The notes under the pieces are model-generated. The model was given only the letters and a program-made list of their open reading frames with translations, was not told the DNA's origin and ran no database searches. 64,000 nt of DNA from assembly GCF_001590605.1 (NCBI RefSeq), contig NZ_CP014504.1, positions 310,001 through 374,000 on the forward strand, written 5' to 3'. Made by a program: the position numbers and the translations under genes. Each line of letters begins with the position of its first letter. Position 1 is the first letter of the stretch. The DNA is from Pedobacter cryoconitis. GTDB taxonomy: Bacteria; Bacteroidota; Bacteroidia; Sphingobacteriales; Sphingobacteriaceae. Of the stretch, positions 33,810 through 42,771 are shown piece by piece.

Positions 33810-34274
33810 ATGATTGTATATCGTATTGCAAAATTAAAAAAGAGAGCTACTGATTTGTCTGGCATGGGAGCTTATAAAGAGGGTGGACGCTGGAATAATG
33901 CTGGAACTTATATGTTATATACCAGTGAAAATAGTTCGTTAGCTTATCTTGAAAATCTGGTCCATTTTGAAATAGAAAACAGTCCTCCAAATCTCTATAT
34001 TATGAGTATTGAACTCAAAATAGATGATACACTTATTTATACACTCCCTGATAAAATTTATCCTGCAAACTGGCAGGAGATAGGTAATCTTCAAAATAAA
34101 AGAATTGGTGATGAGCTAATGGAAGAACGGAAATTTCTGGGTATTAAAACCAGATCGGCTATCAATAAATTAGAATACAATTATTTGTTGAATCCTTTGT
34201 TTCCCGGCTATCATGAGCTGGTTAGTGTCAGGTTAGTTGAAGAATTAGCGGTAGATGCGAGATTAGTGAAATAA
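33810..34274 (+). CDS. RES-domain NAD+-degrading toxin
   Basis: 154 aa. The N-terminus YRIAKLKKRATDLSGMGAYKEGGRWNNAGTYMLYTSENSSLAYLENLVHF holds the R-x-G-G-R-W-N / S-x-x-L-A-x-L-E signature of RES proteins. Known members break down NAD+ by phosphorolysis or hydrolysis and stop growth. Together with the antitoxin it forms a type II module. All conserved positions appear intact, so the toxin is probably active. Confidence 0.9.
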   Translation: MIVYRIAKLKKRATDLSGMGAYKEGGRWNNAGTYMLYTSENSSLAYLENLVHFEIENSPPNLYIMSIELKIDDTLIYTLPDKIYPANWQEIGNLQNKRIGDELMEERKFLGIKTRSAINKLEYNYLLNPLFPGYHELVSVRLVEELAVDARLVK

Positions 34275-34289
34275 AATATAAATTTGTAA

Positions 34290-34907
34290 ATGAATTTTTC
34301 TTCCAAGCTACTCGAAGATGCTGTTAACGAATTTTCTAAACTACCTGGTGTAGGACAAAAGACTGCATTGCGTCTGGTACTGCACTTATTGAACAAGGAA
34401 CAAGAGGAAGTAGATACTTTCGGGAACTCCATCATCAGGCTGAGAAAAGATATCAAGCACTGTAGCATCTGTCATAATATATCAGATCTGCCCATATGCG
34501 GGATTTGCAGTTCCAATAAACGGGAGAAAGAAATAATTTGTGTGGTCGAAGATACGCGTGATGTTATGGCTGTAGAAAATACCTCTCAATATTTTGGCGT
34601 TTATCATGTATTAGGCGGTTTAATTTCTCCAATGGACGGAATCGGGCCATCCGATCTGTTTATAGATTCTTTGGTCCAGCGGGTTGCTACTACACCTGTT
34701 AAGGAGGTTATTTTAGCCTTAAGTGCAACTATGGAAGGCGATACCACACTTTTTTATCTTTACAAAAGACTCAAAGACTTTCAAATACCAATTACTACTA
34801 TTGCCCGTGGAATCGCTTTTGGCGGTGAACTGGAATATGCAGACGAAATCACTTTAGGCCGCTCAATCGTTACCAGAGTACCCTATGTCAATTCAATAAC
34901 CAAATAG
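34290..34907 (+). CDS. recR: Recombination mediator RecR
   Basis: 205 aa, the usual length. N-terminal helix-hairpin-helix LPGVGQKTALRLVLHLL, zinc finger CSICHNISDLPICGIC, Toprim IICVVEDTRDVMAVE and C-terminal AFGGELEYADEITLGRSIVTRVPY. It loads RecA on gapped DNA with RecF/RecO. The gene starts 15 bp after the toxin stop and may be carried on the same transcript by read-through. Confidence 0.95.
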   Translation: MNFSSKLLEDAVNEFSKLPGVGQKTALRLVLHLLNKEQEEVDTFGNSIIRLRKDIKHCSICHNISDLPICGICSSNKREKEIICVVEDTRDVMAVENTSQYFGVYHVLGGLISPMDGIGPSDLFIDSLVQRVATTPVKEVILALSATMEGDTTLFYLYKRLKDFQIPITTIARGIAFGGELEYADEITLGRSIVTRVPYVNSITK

Positions 34908-34913
34908 ATCACA

Positions 34914-35729
34914 ATGGATTTTAAGAATAAAGTAGTCATTATTACCGGTGCCTCATCGGGTATAGGAAAGTCATGCGCTGAAGAATTTGCCAAACGCGGA
35001 GCAAACTTAGTACTGGCAGCCAGGCAATTTGTGACTTTATGTGAGGTTACTGCCGATCTGGAAAAAAGATACGGGATTAAAGCCCTGGCTGTACAAGCTG
35101 ATGTCAGTAAAGAAGCAGATTGTGAAGCACTGATCAAACAGGCGTTATTAACCTTTAACCAGGTTGATATTATGGTAAACAATGCGGGACTATCTATGCG
35201 TGCACTCTTCAACGAACTTGATTTATCAGTCCTTAAAAACCTGATGGATGTCAACTTCTGGGGTACAGTTTATTGCACTAAATATGCATTACCTGAAATC
35301 CTGAAGACTAAAGGGAGTATAATTGGCGTTTCTTCTATTGCAGGCTATCGTGGTTTACCGGGCAGAACAGGTTATTCAGCGTCCAAATTTGCAATGAATG
35401 GATTTATGGAAGCGCTGAGAACAGAGCTCCTGCATACCGGAGTACACGTGATGGTCGCTTGTCCGGGTTTTACTACTTCGAATATCAGAGTGGCGGCCCT
35501 GGCAAAAGACGGTACCTCACATGGAGAAACCAGTATGGAAGAAGGAAAGATGATGTCTTCAGCAGAAGTTGCAGTAAATATAGTCAATGGAATTGCTGGG
35601 CGTAAACGTACACTGATCATGACCGGACAAGGTAAATTAACCGTATGGATCAATAAACTATTTCCGGCACTTGCCGATAAACTGGTATTTAACCACTTTA
35701 CAAAAGAGAAGAATGCCTTAATTAAATAA
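34914..35729 (+). CDS. Short-chain dehydrogenase/reductase
   Basis: 271 aa. VVIITGASSGIGKSCAEEF, NNAGLSMRA, SSIAGYRGLPGR and Y-S-A-S-K give a complete classical SDR catalytic set. The substrate is unknown. It lies 6 bp after recR and 3 bp before an alpha/beta hydrolase, so recR, this gene and the hydrolase form one unit. Confidence 0.88.
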   Translation: MDFKNKVVIITGASSGIGKSCAEEFAKRGANLVLAARQFVTLCEVTADLEKRYGIKALAVQADVSKEADCEALIKQALLTFNQVDIMVNNAGLSMRALFNELDLSVLKNLMDVNFWGTVYCTKYALPEILKTKGSIIGVSSIAGYRGLPGRTGYSASKFAMNGFMEALRTELLHTGVHVMVACPGFTTSNIRVAALAKDGTSHGETSMEEGKMMSSAEVAVNIVNGIAGRKRTLIMTGQGKLTVWINKLFPALADKLVFNHFTKEKNALIK

Positions 35730-35732
35730 GGA

Positions 35733-36575
35733 ATGACCCCTATAAAAAAACTACTGATGTTATTTGCCTTTCTGGGACAGTTCTTCGCTTTATCTGCTAA
35801 AGTAAAAGTAGAGAAGAACATTAATTATACGGCAGCAAATGACAAATACAGGCAACTGGATGTCTTTTATCAGCACGACGTTTCTACAGCTAAAGACGTC
35901 GTAATTTTTATCCATGGAGGCTCATGGAGCAGCGGAAAAAAAGATATCTACTGGTGGCTGGGAAGGAACCTGGCCCGTAAAGGAGTGGTTACTGTAAATA
36001 TAAACTACGGTTTAGCACCAGCCTATAAATATGACCGCATGGCTGAGGATTGTGCTCAGGCAGTAAAGTGGGTGAAAGAACATGTCAAAGAATACGGTGG
36101 GAACCCGGAAAGGATTTTTCTGATGGGACACTCTGCTGGTGGGCACCTTGCTGAACTGATCAATGATAACCCGGTTTATTTTAAACAAGCCGGTATTGCA
36201 AACCCAGTAAAAGGTGTGATTTTGAATGATGCCTTTGGCCTGGATATGATAGAATATATGAGTAGCGCAGAAAAGGATAACAGTTATTATGATTTCCTGC
36301 GGACCTTTTCTACAGATCCGTTAACGTGGGAAAAAGGTTCTCCTTTACATTATGCAGCGAACAGTAAAAATCCGCACCTGATCTTTTATGGCGCGAAAAC
36401 TTATCCTGCAATACAACTACAGTCCGAAAGGCTGAATAAATTGCTTAACAATGCTCAAGTGCCATCTGCACTGCATATCATCCCTAAAAAGAAACACGTA
36501 GGGATGATTTCGCAAATGGTATTTGGCAGCAATCAGCTTTATGACTTCATACTGGATTTTTTAAAACGCACTTAA
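35733..36575 (+). CDS. Secreted alpha/beta hydrolase (BD-FAE/esterase type)
   Basis: 280 aa. Signal peptide MTPIKKLLMLFAFLGQFFALSA. The oxyanion-hole motif is VVIFIHGGSWSSGKKD, the nucleophile elbow GHSAGGH; a His near KKKHVGMI completes the triad. These are features of carboxylesterases related to BD-FAE. It is probably periplasmic. The substrate is unknown. Confidence 0.85.
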   Translation: MTPIKKLLMLFAFLGQFFALSAKVKVEKNINYTAANDKYRQLDVFYQHDVSTAKDVVIFIHGGSWSSGKKDIYWWLGRNLARKGVVTVNINYGLAPAYKYDRMAEDCAQAVKWVKEHVKEYGGNPERIFLMGHSAGGHLAELINDNPVYFKQAGIANPVKGVILNDAFGLDMIEYMSSAEKDNSYYDFLRTFSTDPLTWEKGSPLHYAANSKNPHLIFYGAKTYPAIQLQSERLNKLLNNAQVPSALHIIPKKKHVGMISQMVFGSNQLYDFILDFLKRT

Positions 36576-36655
36576 GAATTTACTACCTATCTATTGTAAT
36601 TTATTTATGTTTACAATTCACAAATTTTAACCTTTAATAAGAAAAAAACACGAAA

Positions 36656-37180
36656 ATGAGATTTCAAAAAACACACTTACTATTAGCTGGTATCGGCTTA
36701 TTCGCTTTTTCTCTTCAAGCTTGTAAAACGAAGAAAATCGTTGCAAAACCTAATCCACCAGTAGCAGTAGAAAAACCGGTAGAGAAACCAGTAGAAAAAG
36801 CACCTGTAGAAGAAAAAGTGGAAACTCCTGCACCAGAGAAACCAAATTTCAACTTCGCTAATGTTCAGTTTGAATTTAACTCTGACGTCTTGAAAACAGC
36901 TTCCTTCCAGATCCTGGATAATGCAGCTAAAGAAATGAAAAAAGATCCTTCAGCTAAATTTGTTCTGAACGGAAACTCTTCAGCTGAAGGTACACCTGAG
37001 CACAATATGTCATTATCAGTAGACAGAGCAAATTCAGTAAAATCATATTTAGTGAATGCAGGTATCAGTGGTAGTAATTTATCAGTAAAAGGATTTGGCG
37101 CAACCAATCCAATTGACAATAACTCAACTGAAGCAGGTAAAGAATTGAACCGTAGAGTAGAGATTAAAGTAGCGCAATAA
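36656..37180 (+). CDS. OmpA-family lipoprotein (Pal-like)
   Basis: 174 aa. Lipobox LQAC after a 21-residue signal (Cys22), then a Lys/Pro/Val/Glu-rich linker made of repeated VEKP units (about 38-60), and a C-terminal OmpA domain: FEFNSDVLKTASFQILDNAAKEMKKDP, SVDRANSVKSYLVNAGI and GKELNRRVEIKVA. This domain binds peptidoglycan noncovalently. The protein would link the outer membrane to the cell wall. It is monocistronic with a strong terminator. Confidence 0.9.
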   Translation: MRFQKTHLLLAGIGLFAFSLQACKTKKIVAKPNPPVAVEKPVEKPVEKAPVEEKVETPAPEKPNFNFANVQFEFNSDVLKTASFQILDNAAKEMKKDPSAKFVLNGNSSAEGTPEHNMSLSVDRANSVKSYLVNAGISGSNLSVKGFGATNPIDNNSTEAGKELNRRVEIKVAQ

Positions 37181-37197
37181 CAAGCTATTTCATAGCT

Positions 37198-37240
37198 GGC
37201 TGAAGGTCCTTTCTTAAGGAGGGCCTTCAGCCATTTTTTT
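37198..37240 (+). terminator. Strong intrinsic terminator of the OmpA lipoprotein gene
   Basis: The stem begins GGCTGAAGG (37198-37206) and pairs with CCTTCAGCC (37224-37232), with further inner pairing, and is followed by a run of seven T. Confidence 0.88.
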
Positions 37241-37265
37241 ATAATGCCGATTTTTTATAATGCCG
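37235..37265 (+). repeat. Two-copy 16-bp tandem repeat
   Basis: TTTTTTATAATGCCG occurs at 37235-37249 and again at 37251-37265. The second copy lies beyond the terminator and just upstream of the YedE-like gene. Confidence 0.75.
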
Positions 37266-37304
37266 GATAAATAACGGAACTTACAGGCTTCATAATCCAG
37301 AGAC

Positions 37305-37877
37305 ATGAGTATCCTTGAATTTATAAAGCAACCGTGGCCATGGTACGTTGCGGGCCCATTGATCGGAATGACCGTACCCATACTGCTGCTGATCGGTAAC
37401 AAAGCATTTGGCATCAGTTCTTCCTTACGTCATATCTGTGCGGCCTGTATGCCGGCTAAAATCCCATTCTTCCAATATGACTGGAAAAAAGAAGCCTGGA
37501 ACCTTTTCTTCGTTGCAGGGATATTTTTGGGTGGTTTTATTGCCACATCCTTACTTTCTAATCCTTCAAATATTGTATTGAACCCTAAATTGGTAACCGA
37601 ATTATCCGGCTATGGTATCACAGATTATCAGGCTATGGTTCCTGTGCAACTGTTTAACTGGTCTTCGCTTTTCACATTGCGCGGACTGATTATGATGGTT
37701 GGTGGTGGTTTTCTGGTTGGTTTCGGAACACGCTATGCCGGTGGATGTACAAGCGGGCATGCTATTATGGGGATTTCAACACTGCAATGGCCTTCCTTAG
37801 TCGCTACTTGCTGCTTTATGACTGGCGGTTTTATCATGGCTAACTATATCCTTCCGTACATTCTTTTACTCGGCTAA
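37305..37877 (+). CDS. YeeE/YedE-type sulfur transporter, first half
   Basis: 190 aa, about five transmembrane helices. GFGTRYAGGCTSGHAIMGISTLQWPS carries the conserved Cys of the YeeE/YedE fold, which moves thiosulfate or related sulfur compounds by relay between cysteines. The protein is half the length of the E. coli transporter; the second half is the next gene, 2 bp downstream. Confidence 0.88.
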   Translation: MSILEFIKQPWPWYVAGPLIGMTVPILLLIGNKAFGISSSLRHICAACMPAKIPFFQYDWKKEAWNLFFVAGIFLGGFIATSLLSNPSNIVLNPKLVTELSGYGITDYQAMVPVQLFNWSSLFTLRGLIMMVGGGFLVGFGTRYAGGCTSGHAIMGISTLQWPSLVATCCFMTGGFIMANYILPYILLLG

Positions 37878-37879
37878 TC

Positions 37880-38293
37880 ATGAAAAATAATATAAAATAT
37901 CTGTTAGTCGGTATTGCATTTGGCATTGTTTTCGTCAAGGCCGAAGTCATTAGCTGGTTCCGTATCCAGGAAATGTTCCGCTTGCAATCTTTCCATATGT
38001 TTGGGGTAATTGGCAGTGCAATCGCAGTAGGCATACTCTCTGTATGGCTCATTAAAAAGTTTAATATCAAAACGATCAATGGAGAAGCCATTACTTTTAC
38101 GCCTAAGACTTTCAACAAAGGTCAGATTTACGGAGGACTGATCTTCGGTTTTGGCTGGGCGATTACAGGTGCTTGTCCAGGACCATTATTTGCACAAATA
38201 GGGACAGGTGCAACCGTAATCAGTATTACCTTGATCAGTGCCATTGCAGGAACCTGGGTGTATGGAAGGTTTAAGGATCATTTACCGCATTAA
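37880..38293 (+). CDS. YeeE/YedE-type sulfur transporter, second half (DUF6691)
   Basis: 137 aa, about four transmembrane helices. GLIFGFGWAITGACPGPLFAQIGTG holds the second conserved Cys-Pro motif. With the first half it makes one functional pore. Its end overlaps the convergent gene by 4 bp. Confidence 0.88.
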   Translation: MKNNIKYLLVGIAFGIVFVKAEVISWFRIQEMFRLQSFHMFGVIGSAIAVGILSVWLIKKFNIKTINGEAITFTPKTFNKGQIYGGLIFGFGWAITGACPGPLFAQIGTGATVISITLISAIAGTWVYGRFKDHLPH

Positions 38294-38781
38294 GACTCAC
38301 CAATTCCGCCAATCGATGTAATCTGATTATTTTCAAGCTTTATTTCAATTCCATGTTCCGTATCCAATTGATAACGGATTGGAATAATGATAGTCTGATT
38401 ATCCTCAATCCTGATTTGCAGTATATCTCGCATGTATTCAAAATGTTTTTCAGCTGTATCAATATTTAATGGCGCTTTTCCTGATTTTTCCTCATGCTCA
38501 TAATAATGCGCATATAATCTACTGTAACGCTCAAAACCTTGCGCTTTAATGGCTAAAAGTACATCAGGAAGATTATTCAAAAATGCTGTATAGGTATCGG
38601 CGTATGCATCAAGACTTATTTTGTTTGGAGGAGTATCTATTTCATCCCCATCTTCATCAAACTCACTTCCTAAAAATATTTCTATTTCCTGTTCACTGAA
38701 ATTTGGAATGTTATATTTTTTTTCAGCGGTATAGCCCATCAAACTTTCCGTTACCTGACCCCAGAATTTGTGTTTGCTCAT
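38290..38781 (-). CDS. Cytoplasmic protein of unknown function (DUF6985-like)
   Basis: 163 aa, acidic (FLGSEFDEDGDEIDTPP), no signal or membrane segment. The end IPIRYQLDTEHGIEIKLENNQITSIGGI resembles the C-terminus of DUF6985-type proteins, sometimes found near toxins or polymorphic immunity genes. No toxin is seen here. The assignment is tentative. Confidence 0.45.
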   Translation of the reverse strand: MSKHKFWGQVTESLMGYTAEKKYNIPNFSEQEIEIFLGSEFDEDGDEIDTPPNKISLDAYADTYTAFLNNLPDVLLAIKAQGFERYSRLYAHYYEHEEKSGKAPLNIDTAEKHFEYMRDILQIRIEDNQTIIIPIRYQLDTEHGIEIKLENNQITSIGGIGES

Positions 38782-38862
38782 CTTAATTATAGTTTTTGTT
38801 ACTGTGCGAATGTAATTGTAAATAAGTAATTTGTCTTCTCAAAAAAATATTTCAACAAATAG

Positions 38863-38893
38863 TTGTTCTTTTCCAAAAACAATTCCATATTTG
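38863..38893 (+). promoter_or_regulatory. trp operon promoter
   Basis: TTG (38863-38865), 20 nt, then CATATTTG (38886-38893), 7 of 8 positions of the -7 box TAnnTTTG. The leader ATG is only 7 nt after the box, so the leader mRNA is nearly leaderless. Confidence 0.6.
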
Positions 38894-38900
38894 TTTCACA

Positions 38901-38954
38901 ATGATACAAACAAACGGACTTAACATTTGGTGGTGGCACAACGCAATAGCGTAG
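38901..38954 (+). CDS. trpL: trp operon leader peptide with three Trp codons
   Basis: 17 codons: MIQTNGLNIWWWHNAIA, stop TAG at 38952-38954. Three adjacent TGG codons (38928-38936) in 17 residues of leader sequence upstream of trp biosynthetic genes is the sign of a ribosome-mediated attenuator. It is followed by complementary antiterminator and terminator arms (next entry). Confidence 0.88.
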   Translation: MIQTNGLNIWWWHNAIA

Positions 38955-39028
38955 TGTAACCCTATTTTGTACGTTTTATTTTATATACAATATTTTGAGG
39001 GTTGCTTTTTAAGCAGCCCTTTTTTTTT
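38937..39028 (+). promoter_or_regulatory. trp attenuator (antiterminator and terminator arms)
   Basis: A terminator stem 38998-39005 with 39013-39020 (AGGGTTGC/GCAGCCCT) is followed by eight or nine T. AACCCT (38958-38963) can pair with AGGGTT (38998-39003), the 5' arm of the terminator, to make an antiterminator. AACCCT starts 21 nt after the last Trp codon and 3 nt after the stop codon. A ribosome stalled at the Trp codons leaves it free; one that reaches the stop covers it and lets the terminator form. A small hairpin with stem ACGC/GCGT (38941-38944 with 38949-38952), extended by CAC/GTG, overlaps the stop codon and may be the pause structure. Confidence 0.88.
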
Positions 39029-39036
39029 GACTCTCC

Positions 39037-40023
39037 ATGAAGAAAATACTCAACCACTTATTCGAAAACAAGTCTTTTAGCAGGGAAGAAGCCCAGCGGA
39101 TTTTAATAGCAATTGCCTCAGGGGAATTTAATACTTCGCAGATTGCAGCGTTTATTACGGCCTTCGGGATGCGTAATATAACAGTTGCAGAGTTGCAGGG
39201 GTTCCGCGACGCAATGCTTGACCTTTGTGTAAAAGTAGATCTGTCCAATTATGAGCTGGTCGACCTTTGCGGTACCGGAGGTGATGGAAAAGACACTTTT
39301 AATATTTCTACACTCGCTTCTTTTGTTGTAGCCGGAGCAGGATATAAAGTTGCTAAACACGGTAACTATGGTGTATCCTCAGGCTGCGGTTCTTCCAACG
39401 TGATGGAATACCTTGGTTATACTTTCACTGCTGATCAGGATGAACTGAAAAGAAGTCTGGACAGGGCAGGGATCTGCTTTATTCACGCCCCATTATTCAA
39501 TCCTGCGATGAAAATCGTAGCACCGATACGCAAAGACTTAGGTGTTAAAACCTTTTTTAATATGCTGGGGCCAATGGTTAATCCAGCACAGCCAAAAAAT
39601 CAGATCGTAGGCGTATTCAGTCTTGAACTTGCCCGCTTATACGCATATTTGTATCAGGAAACCGATAAAAATTATACGATTATACACGCTGTGGATGGCT
39701 TTGATGAAGTCTCCCTGACTTGTGATTTCAAAACATTCAGTAAAAATGGAGAAGCTTTAGTTAAAGTGAGCGACCTTGGTTTTGAGGAATTTGATGTACA
39801 TGAAATTGTTGGCGGTGACACGATTAAATCATCAGCTCATATCTTTACTAATGTATTACAAGGCACAGGGACTGATCCGCAAAATAATGTAGTGTTGTGT
39901 AATGCGGCAATTGCGATTCAGACTATTAAACCAGAGCAGTCTTTTGCAGATTGTTTTTATGAAGCAGAATCTTCGCTCGTTGGTGGAATGGCCTTGAAAA
40001 GTTTCCAGAACTTAATCGGATGA
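39037..40023 (+). CDS. trpD: Anthranilate phosphoribosyltransferase
   Basis: 328 aa. MKKILNHLFENKSFSREEAQRILIAIASGEFNTSQIAAFI is the helical N-terminal domain; DLCGTGGDGKDTFNIST is the PRPP-binding loop; KHGNYGVSSGCGSSNVMEYLG and VKTFFNMLGPMVNPA are the family blocks. It makes phosphoribosyl-anthranilate from anthranilate and PRPP. Its stop overlaps the trpF start by four bases (ATGA). Confidence 0.95.
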   Translation: MKKILNHLFENKSFSREEAQRILIAIASGEFNTSQIAAFITAFGMRNITVAELQGFRDAMLDLCVKVDLSNYELVDLCGTGGDGKDTFNISTLASFVVAGAGYKVAKHGNYGVSSGCGSSNVMEYLGYTFTADQDELKRSLDRAGICFIHAPLFNPAMKIVAPIRKDLGVKTFFNMLGPMVNPAQPKNQIVGVFSLELARLYAYLYQETDKNYTIIHAVDGFDEVSLTCDFKTFSKNGEALVKVSDLGFEEFDVHEIVGGDTIKSSAHIFTNVLQGTGTDPQNNVVLCNAAIAIQTIKPEQSFADCFYEAESSLVGGMALKSFQNLIG

Positions 40024-40646
40024 AATATAAATTGAAAATCTGCGGGATGAAAATACCAGCTAATCTAGCAGAAGTGGTTGCTTTACAGCCCAACTATATT
40101 GGCTTTATCTTTTATCCTGGTTCTAAAAGATTTATTGGTGAGCTCGATCCTTCGCTGATTAAAAATATACCGGCAACTATAAAAACTACAGGTGTATTCG
40201 TGAACGAAGAATTGGAAACTGTAAAAAATGCGATCGTAACTTATCACCTGAAAGCTGTTCAGTTACATGGTCAGGAAAGCGCAGCCTACTGCGAAGCGTT
40301 GAAAGGATATGCAGAAGTAATCAAAGCATTTGGAATTGATGAAAGTTTTGATTTTGATACATTGGACGAATATCAGGCGTATACAGATTACTTCCTTTTT
40401 GATACACAAACTCCGGATCATGGAGGCTCTGGGAAAACTTTTAGCTGGCAAATCCTGGGGAATTATAAAAACAAGAAACCCTATTTTCTGAGTGGTGGAA
40501 TAGGAATTGATCAGCTTGCTGAATTGGGAAAGATCAAAGATGAGAGCTTATATGCAATAGATGTCAATAGCAAATTTGAACTTTCACCAGGACTAAAAGA
40601 CACTGCATTACTAAGTAACTTTAAACAGGGACTTGATAAAATTTAA
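40020..40646 (+). CDS. trpF: Phosphoribosylanthranilate isomerase
   Basis: 208 aa. LKICGMKIPANLAEVV contains the catalytic Cys, YIGFIFYPGSKRFI and GVFVNE and VQLHGQES are the family blocks, and the phosphate site and DVNSKFELSPGLKD close the barrel. It isomerises PRA to CdRP. There is no trpC between trpD and trpF. Confidence 0.95.
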   Translation: MKYKLKICGMKIPANLAEVVALQPNYIGFIFYPGSKRFIGELDPSLIKNIPATIKTTGVFVNEELETVKNAIVTYHLKAVQLHGQESAAYCEALKGYAEVIKAFGIDESFDFDTLDEYQAYTDYFLFDTQTPDHGGSGKTFSWQILGNYKNKKPYFLSGGIGIDQLAELGKIKDESLYAIDVNSKFELSPGLKDTALLSNFKQGLDKI

Positions 40647-40688
40647 ATATTACAAAGTTGTTATTGCAACTTATAAAAAGATAAGACT

Positions 40689-41870
40689 ATGAATTATTTT
40701 GTAAATGAAAAAGGTTATTACGGAGATTTTGGAGGGGCATACATTCCCGAAATGCTTTATCCGAATGTAGAAGAGCTCAGACAAAATTACCTCAAAATCA
40801 TTGGGGATGCAGAATTCCAGAAAGAGTTTCATGCACTGCTGAAAGATTATGTAGGCAGACCTTCTCCGCTTTACCTTGCAAAACGGTTATCTGAAAAATA
40901 CAATGCGAATATCTTTCTTAAAAGAGAAGATCTGAACCATACTGGGGCGCATAAAATAAACAATACTATTGGCCAGATCTTACTCGCTGAGAAATTAGGT
41001 AAAAAGCGGATTATCGCTGAAACTGGTGCAGGACAGCATGGCGTGGCGACCGCAACGGTATGCGCATTGCGTGGTCTGGAATGCGTAGTTTATATGGGCG
41101 AAATCGACATTCAACGCCAGGCACCTAATGTAGCCAGAATGAAAATGCTGGGTGCTAAAGTTGTTTCTGCAGTTTCAGGAAGTAAAACACTGAAAGATGC
41201 CACCAATGAAGCAATGCGTGACTGGATTAATAATCCAGTAGACACACATTATATTATCGGATCTGTAGTTGGGCCGCATCCTTACCCTGATATGGTTTCT
41301 ATCTTTCAATCTATCATTTCTGAAGAAACTAAAAAGCAATTGATCGAACAGACTGGAAATGATCAGCCTGATTATGTCCTGGCTTGTGTAGGTGGCGGAA
41401 GTAATGCGATGGGCATGTTTTATCATTTTATCAATGATGAAAATGTAAAGCTGATCGCTATTGAAGCAGGAGGGAAAGGTGTGGATACCGGATTCTCAGC
41501 AGCAACTACTTTTCTGGGTAAAGAGGGTGTACTGCATGGAAGCAGAAGTATCCTCATGCAAACCGCAGATGGACAAGTTGTAGAACCGCATTCTGTTTCT
41601 GCCGGATTGGATTATCCTGGAATAGGTCCTCAGCATGCACATCTTTTCAAAACTACCAGAGCAGAATATGTTTCGGTCACAGATGATCAAGCATTGAACG
41701 CAGGATTGCTATGTACCCAAATGGAAGGAATTATTCCTGCCATTGAAAGTGCGCATGCGCTTGCCCATTTAGAGAGAATGAAATTTAAAGGTGGAGAAAA
41801 TGTAGTCGTTTGTTTATCCGGCAGGGGAGATAAAGACATGGATACTTACATGAAACATTTCGGTTTTTAG
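40689..41870 (+). CDS. trpB: Tryptophan synthase beta subunit
   Basis: 393 aa. [20 protein letters not shown] carries the PLP lysine (K in HTGAHK), [15 protein letters not shown] the conserved loop, [12 protein letters not shown] the phosphate site and LSGRGDKDM the end. It makes L-Trp from indole and serine in complex with TrpA. Confidence 0.97.
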   Translation: MNYFVNEKGYYGDFGGAYIPEMLYPNVEELRQNYLKIIGDAEFQKEFHALLKDYVGRPSPLYLAKRLSEKYNANIFLKREDLNHTGAHKINNTIGQILLAEKLGKKRIIAETGAGQHGVATATVCALRGLECVVYMGEIDIQRQAPNVARMKMLGAKVVSAVSGSKTLKDATNEAMRDWINNPVDTHYIIGSVVGPHPYPDMVSIFQSIISEETKKQLIEQTGNDQPDYVLACVGGGSNAMGMFYHFINDENVKLIAIEAGGKGVDTGFSAATTFLGKEGVLHGSRSILMQTADGQVVEPHSVSAGLDYPGIGPQHAHLFKTTRAEYVSVTDDQALNAGLLCTQMEGIIPAIESAHALAHLERMKFKGGENVVVCLSGRGDKDMDTYMKHFGF

Positions 41871-41916
41871 AGTCTGTTTAGACAGTCTTTTATATATACT
41901 ATAGCATACAGATCAA

Positions 41917-42687
41917 ATGAACAGGATTAATAAAATATTCAAAGAGAAAAAGAACAATATACTATCCATCTACTATACAGCAGGTTATCCGGGTTTAGGT
42001 GACACGGTTGCAATTGCAGCTGCCCTGGAAAAAGCAGGAGCCGATATGCTGGAAATAGGTTTTCCTTATTCAGATCCGGTAGCAGATGGACCGGTTATTC
42101 AAGCCAGCAGTAAACTGTCCCTAGACCAGGGGATGGATTTAGACTTGTTATTTGAACAGTTAAAAGAATTGCGCAAAACAGTTACAATCCCGGTCTTGTT
42201 GATGGGGTACGTAAACCCAGTATTACAATACGGTGTAGAGCGTTTCTGTAAATCCTGTGCTGAAGTGGGGGTTGACGGTTGTATTGTACCCGATCTGCCA
42301 ATGGTCGAATATGAAGAATTTTATAAAGACGTATTCCTGAAATACGGATTGAGCAATATATTTTTAGTTACCCCGCAAACTTCAACAGAGCGTATCCACA
42401 AAATTGATTCCCTGAGCAATGGATTTATCTATTTATTATCTTCTTCTGCTACAACAGGGCAAAACTTGCAAGTATCGGATACCACAGAAGCTTATTTTTC
42501 AAGGATTGCAGACCTGAAACTAAATAATCCAACAATGATCGGATTCGGGATCAGCAGTAAAGAGACTTTTGATAAAGCTTGTAAATATGCAAATGGAGGA
42601 ATTATCGGTACAGCTTTTGTAAAAGCTATTGCAGCAGGTAACCTGGATGAGAATATTGAAGCGTTTATGACGAAATTTACGTCATAA
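41917..42687 (+). CDS. trpA: Tryptophan synthase alpha subunit
   Basis: 256 aa. YYTAGYPGLGDT, catalytic Glu in MLEIGFPYSDPVADGPVIQ, catalytic Asp in VGVDGCIVPDLPM, and phosphate-binding GFGISS and GGIIGTAFVKA. It cleaves indole-glycerol phosphate to indole. Last gene of the cluster. Confidence 0.96.
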   Translation: MNRINKIFKEKKNNILSIYYTAGYPGLGDTVAIAAALEKAGADMLEIGFPYSDPVADGPVIQASSKLSLDQGMDLDLLFEQLKELRKTVTIPVLLMGYVNPVLQYGVERFCKSCAEVGVDGCIVPDLPMVEYEEFYKDVFLKYGLSNIFLVTPQTSTERIHKIDSLSNGFIYLLSSSATTGQNLQVSDTTEAYFSRIADLKLNNPTMIGFGISSKETFDKACKYANGGIIGTAFVKAIAAGNLDENIEAFMTKFTS

Positions 42688-42771
42688 ACGCTGCTAATAA
42701 GAATAAAGCTGCTCATAAGAATAAAATAGCTCGGTACAGGCAATCTATCAGCACGAATACTGGTGAACTTA

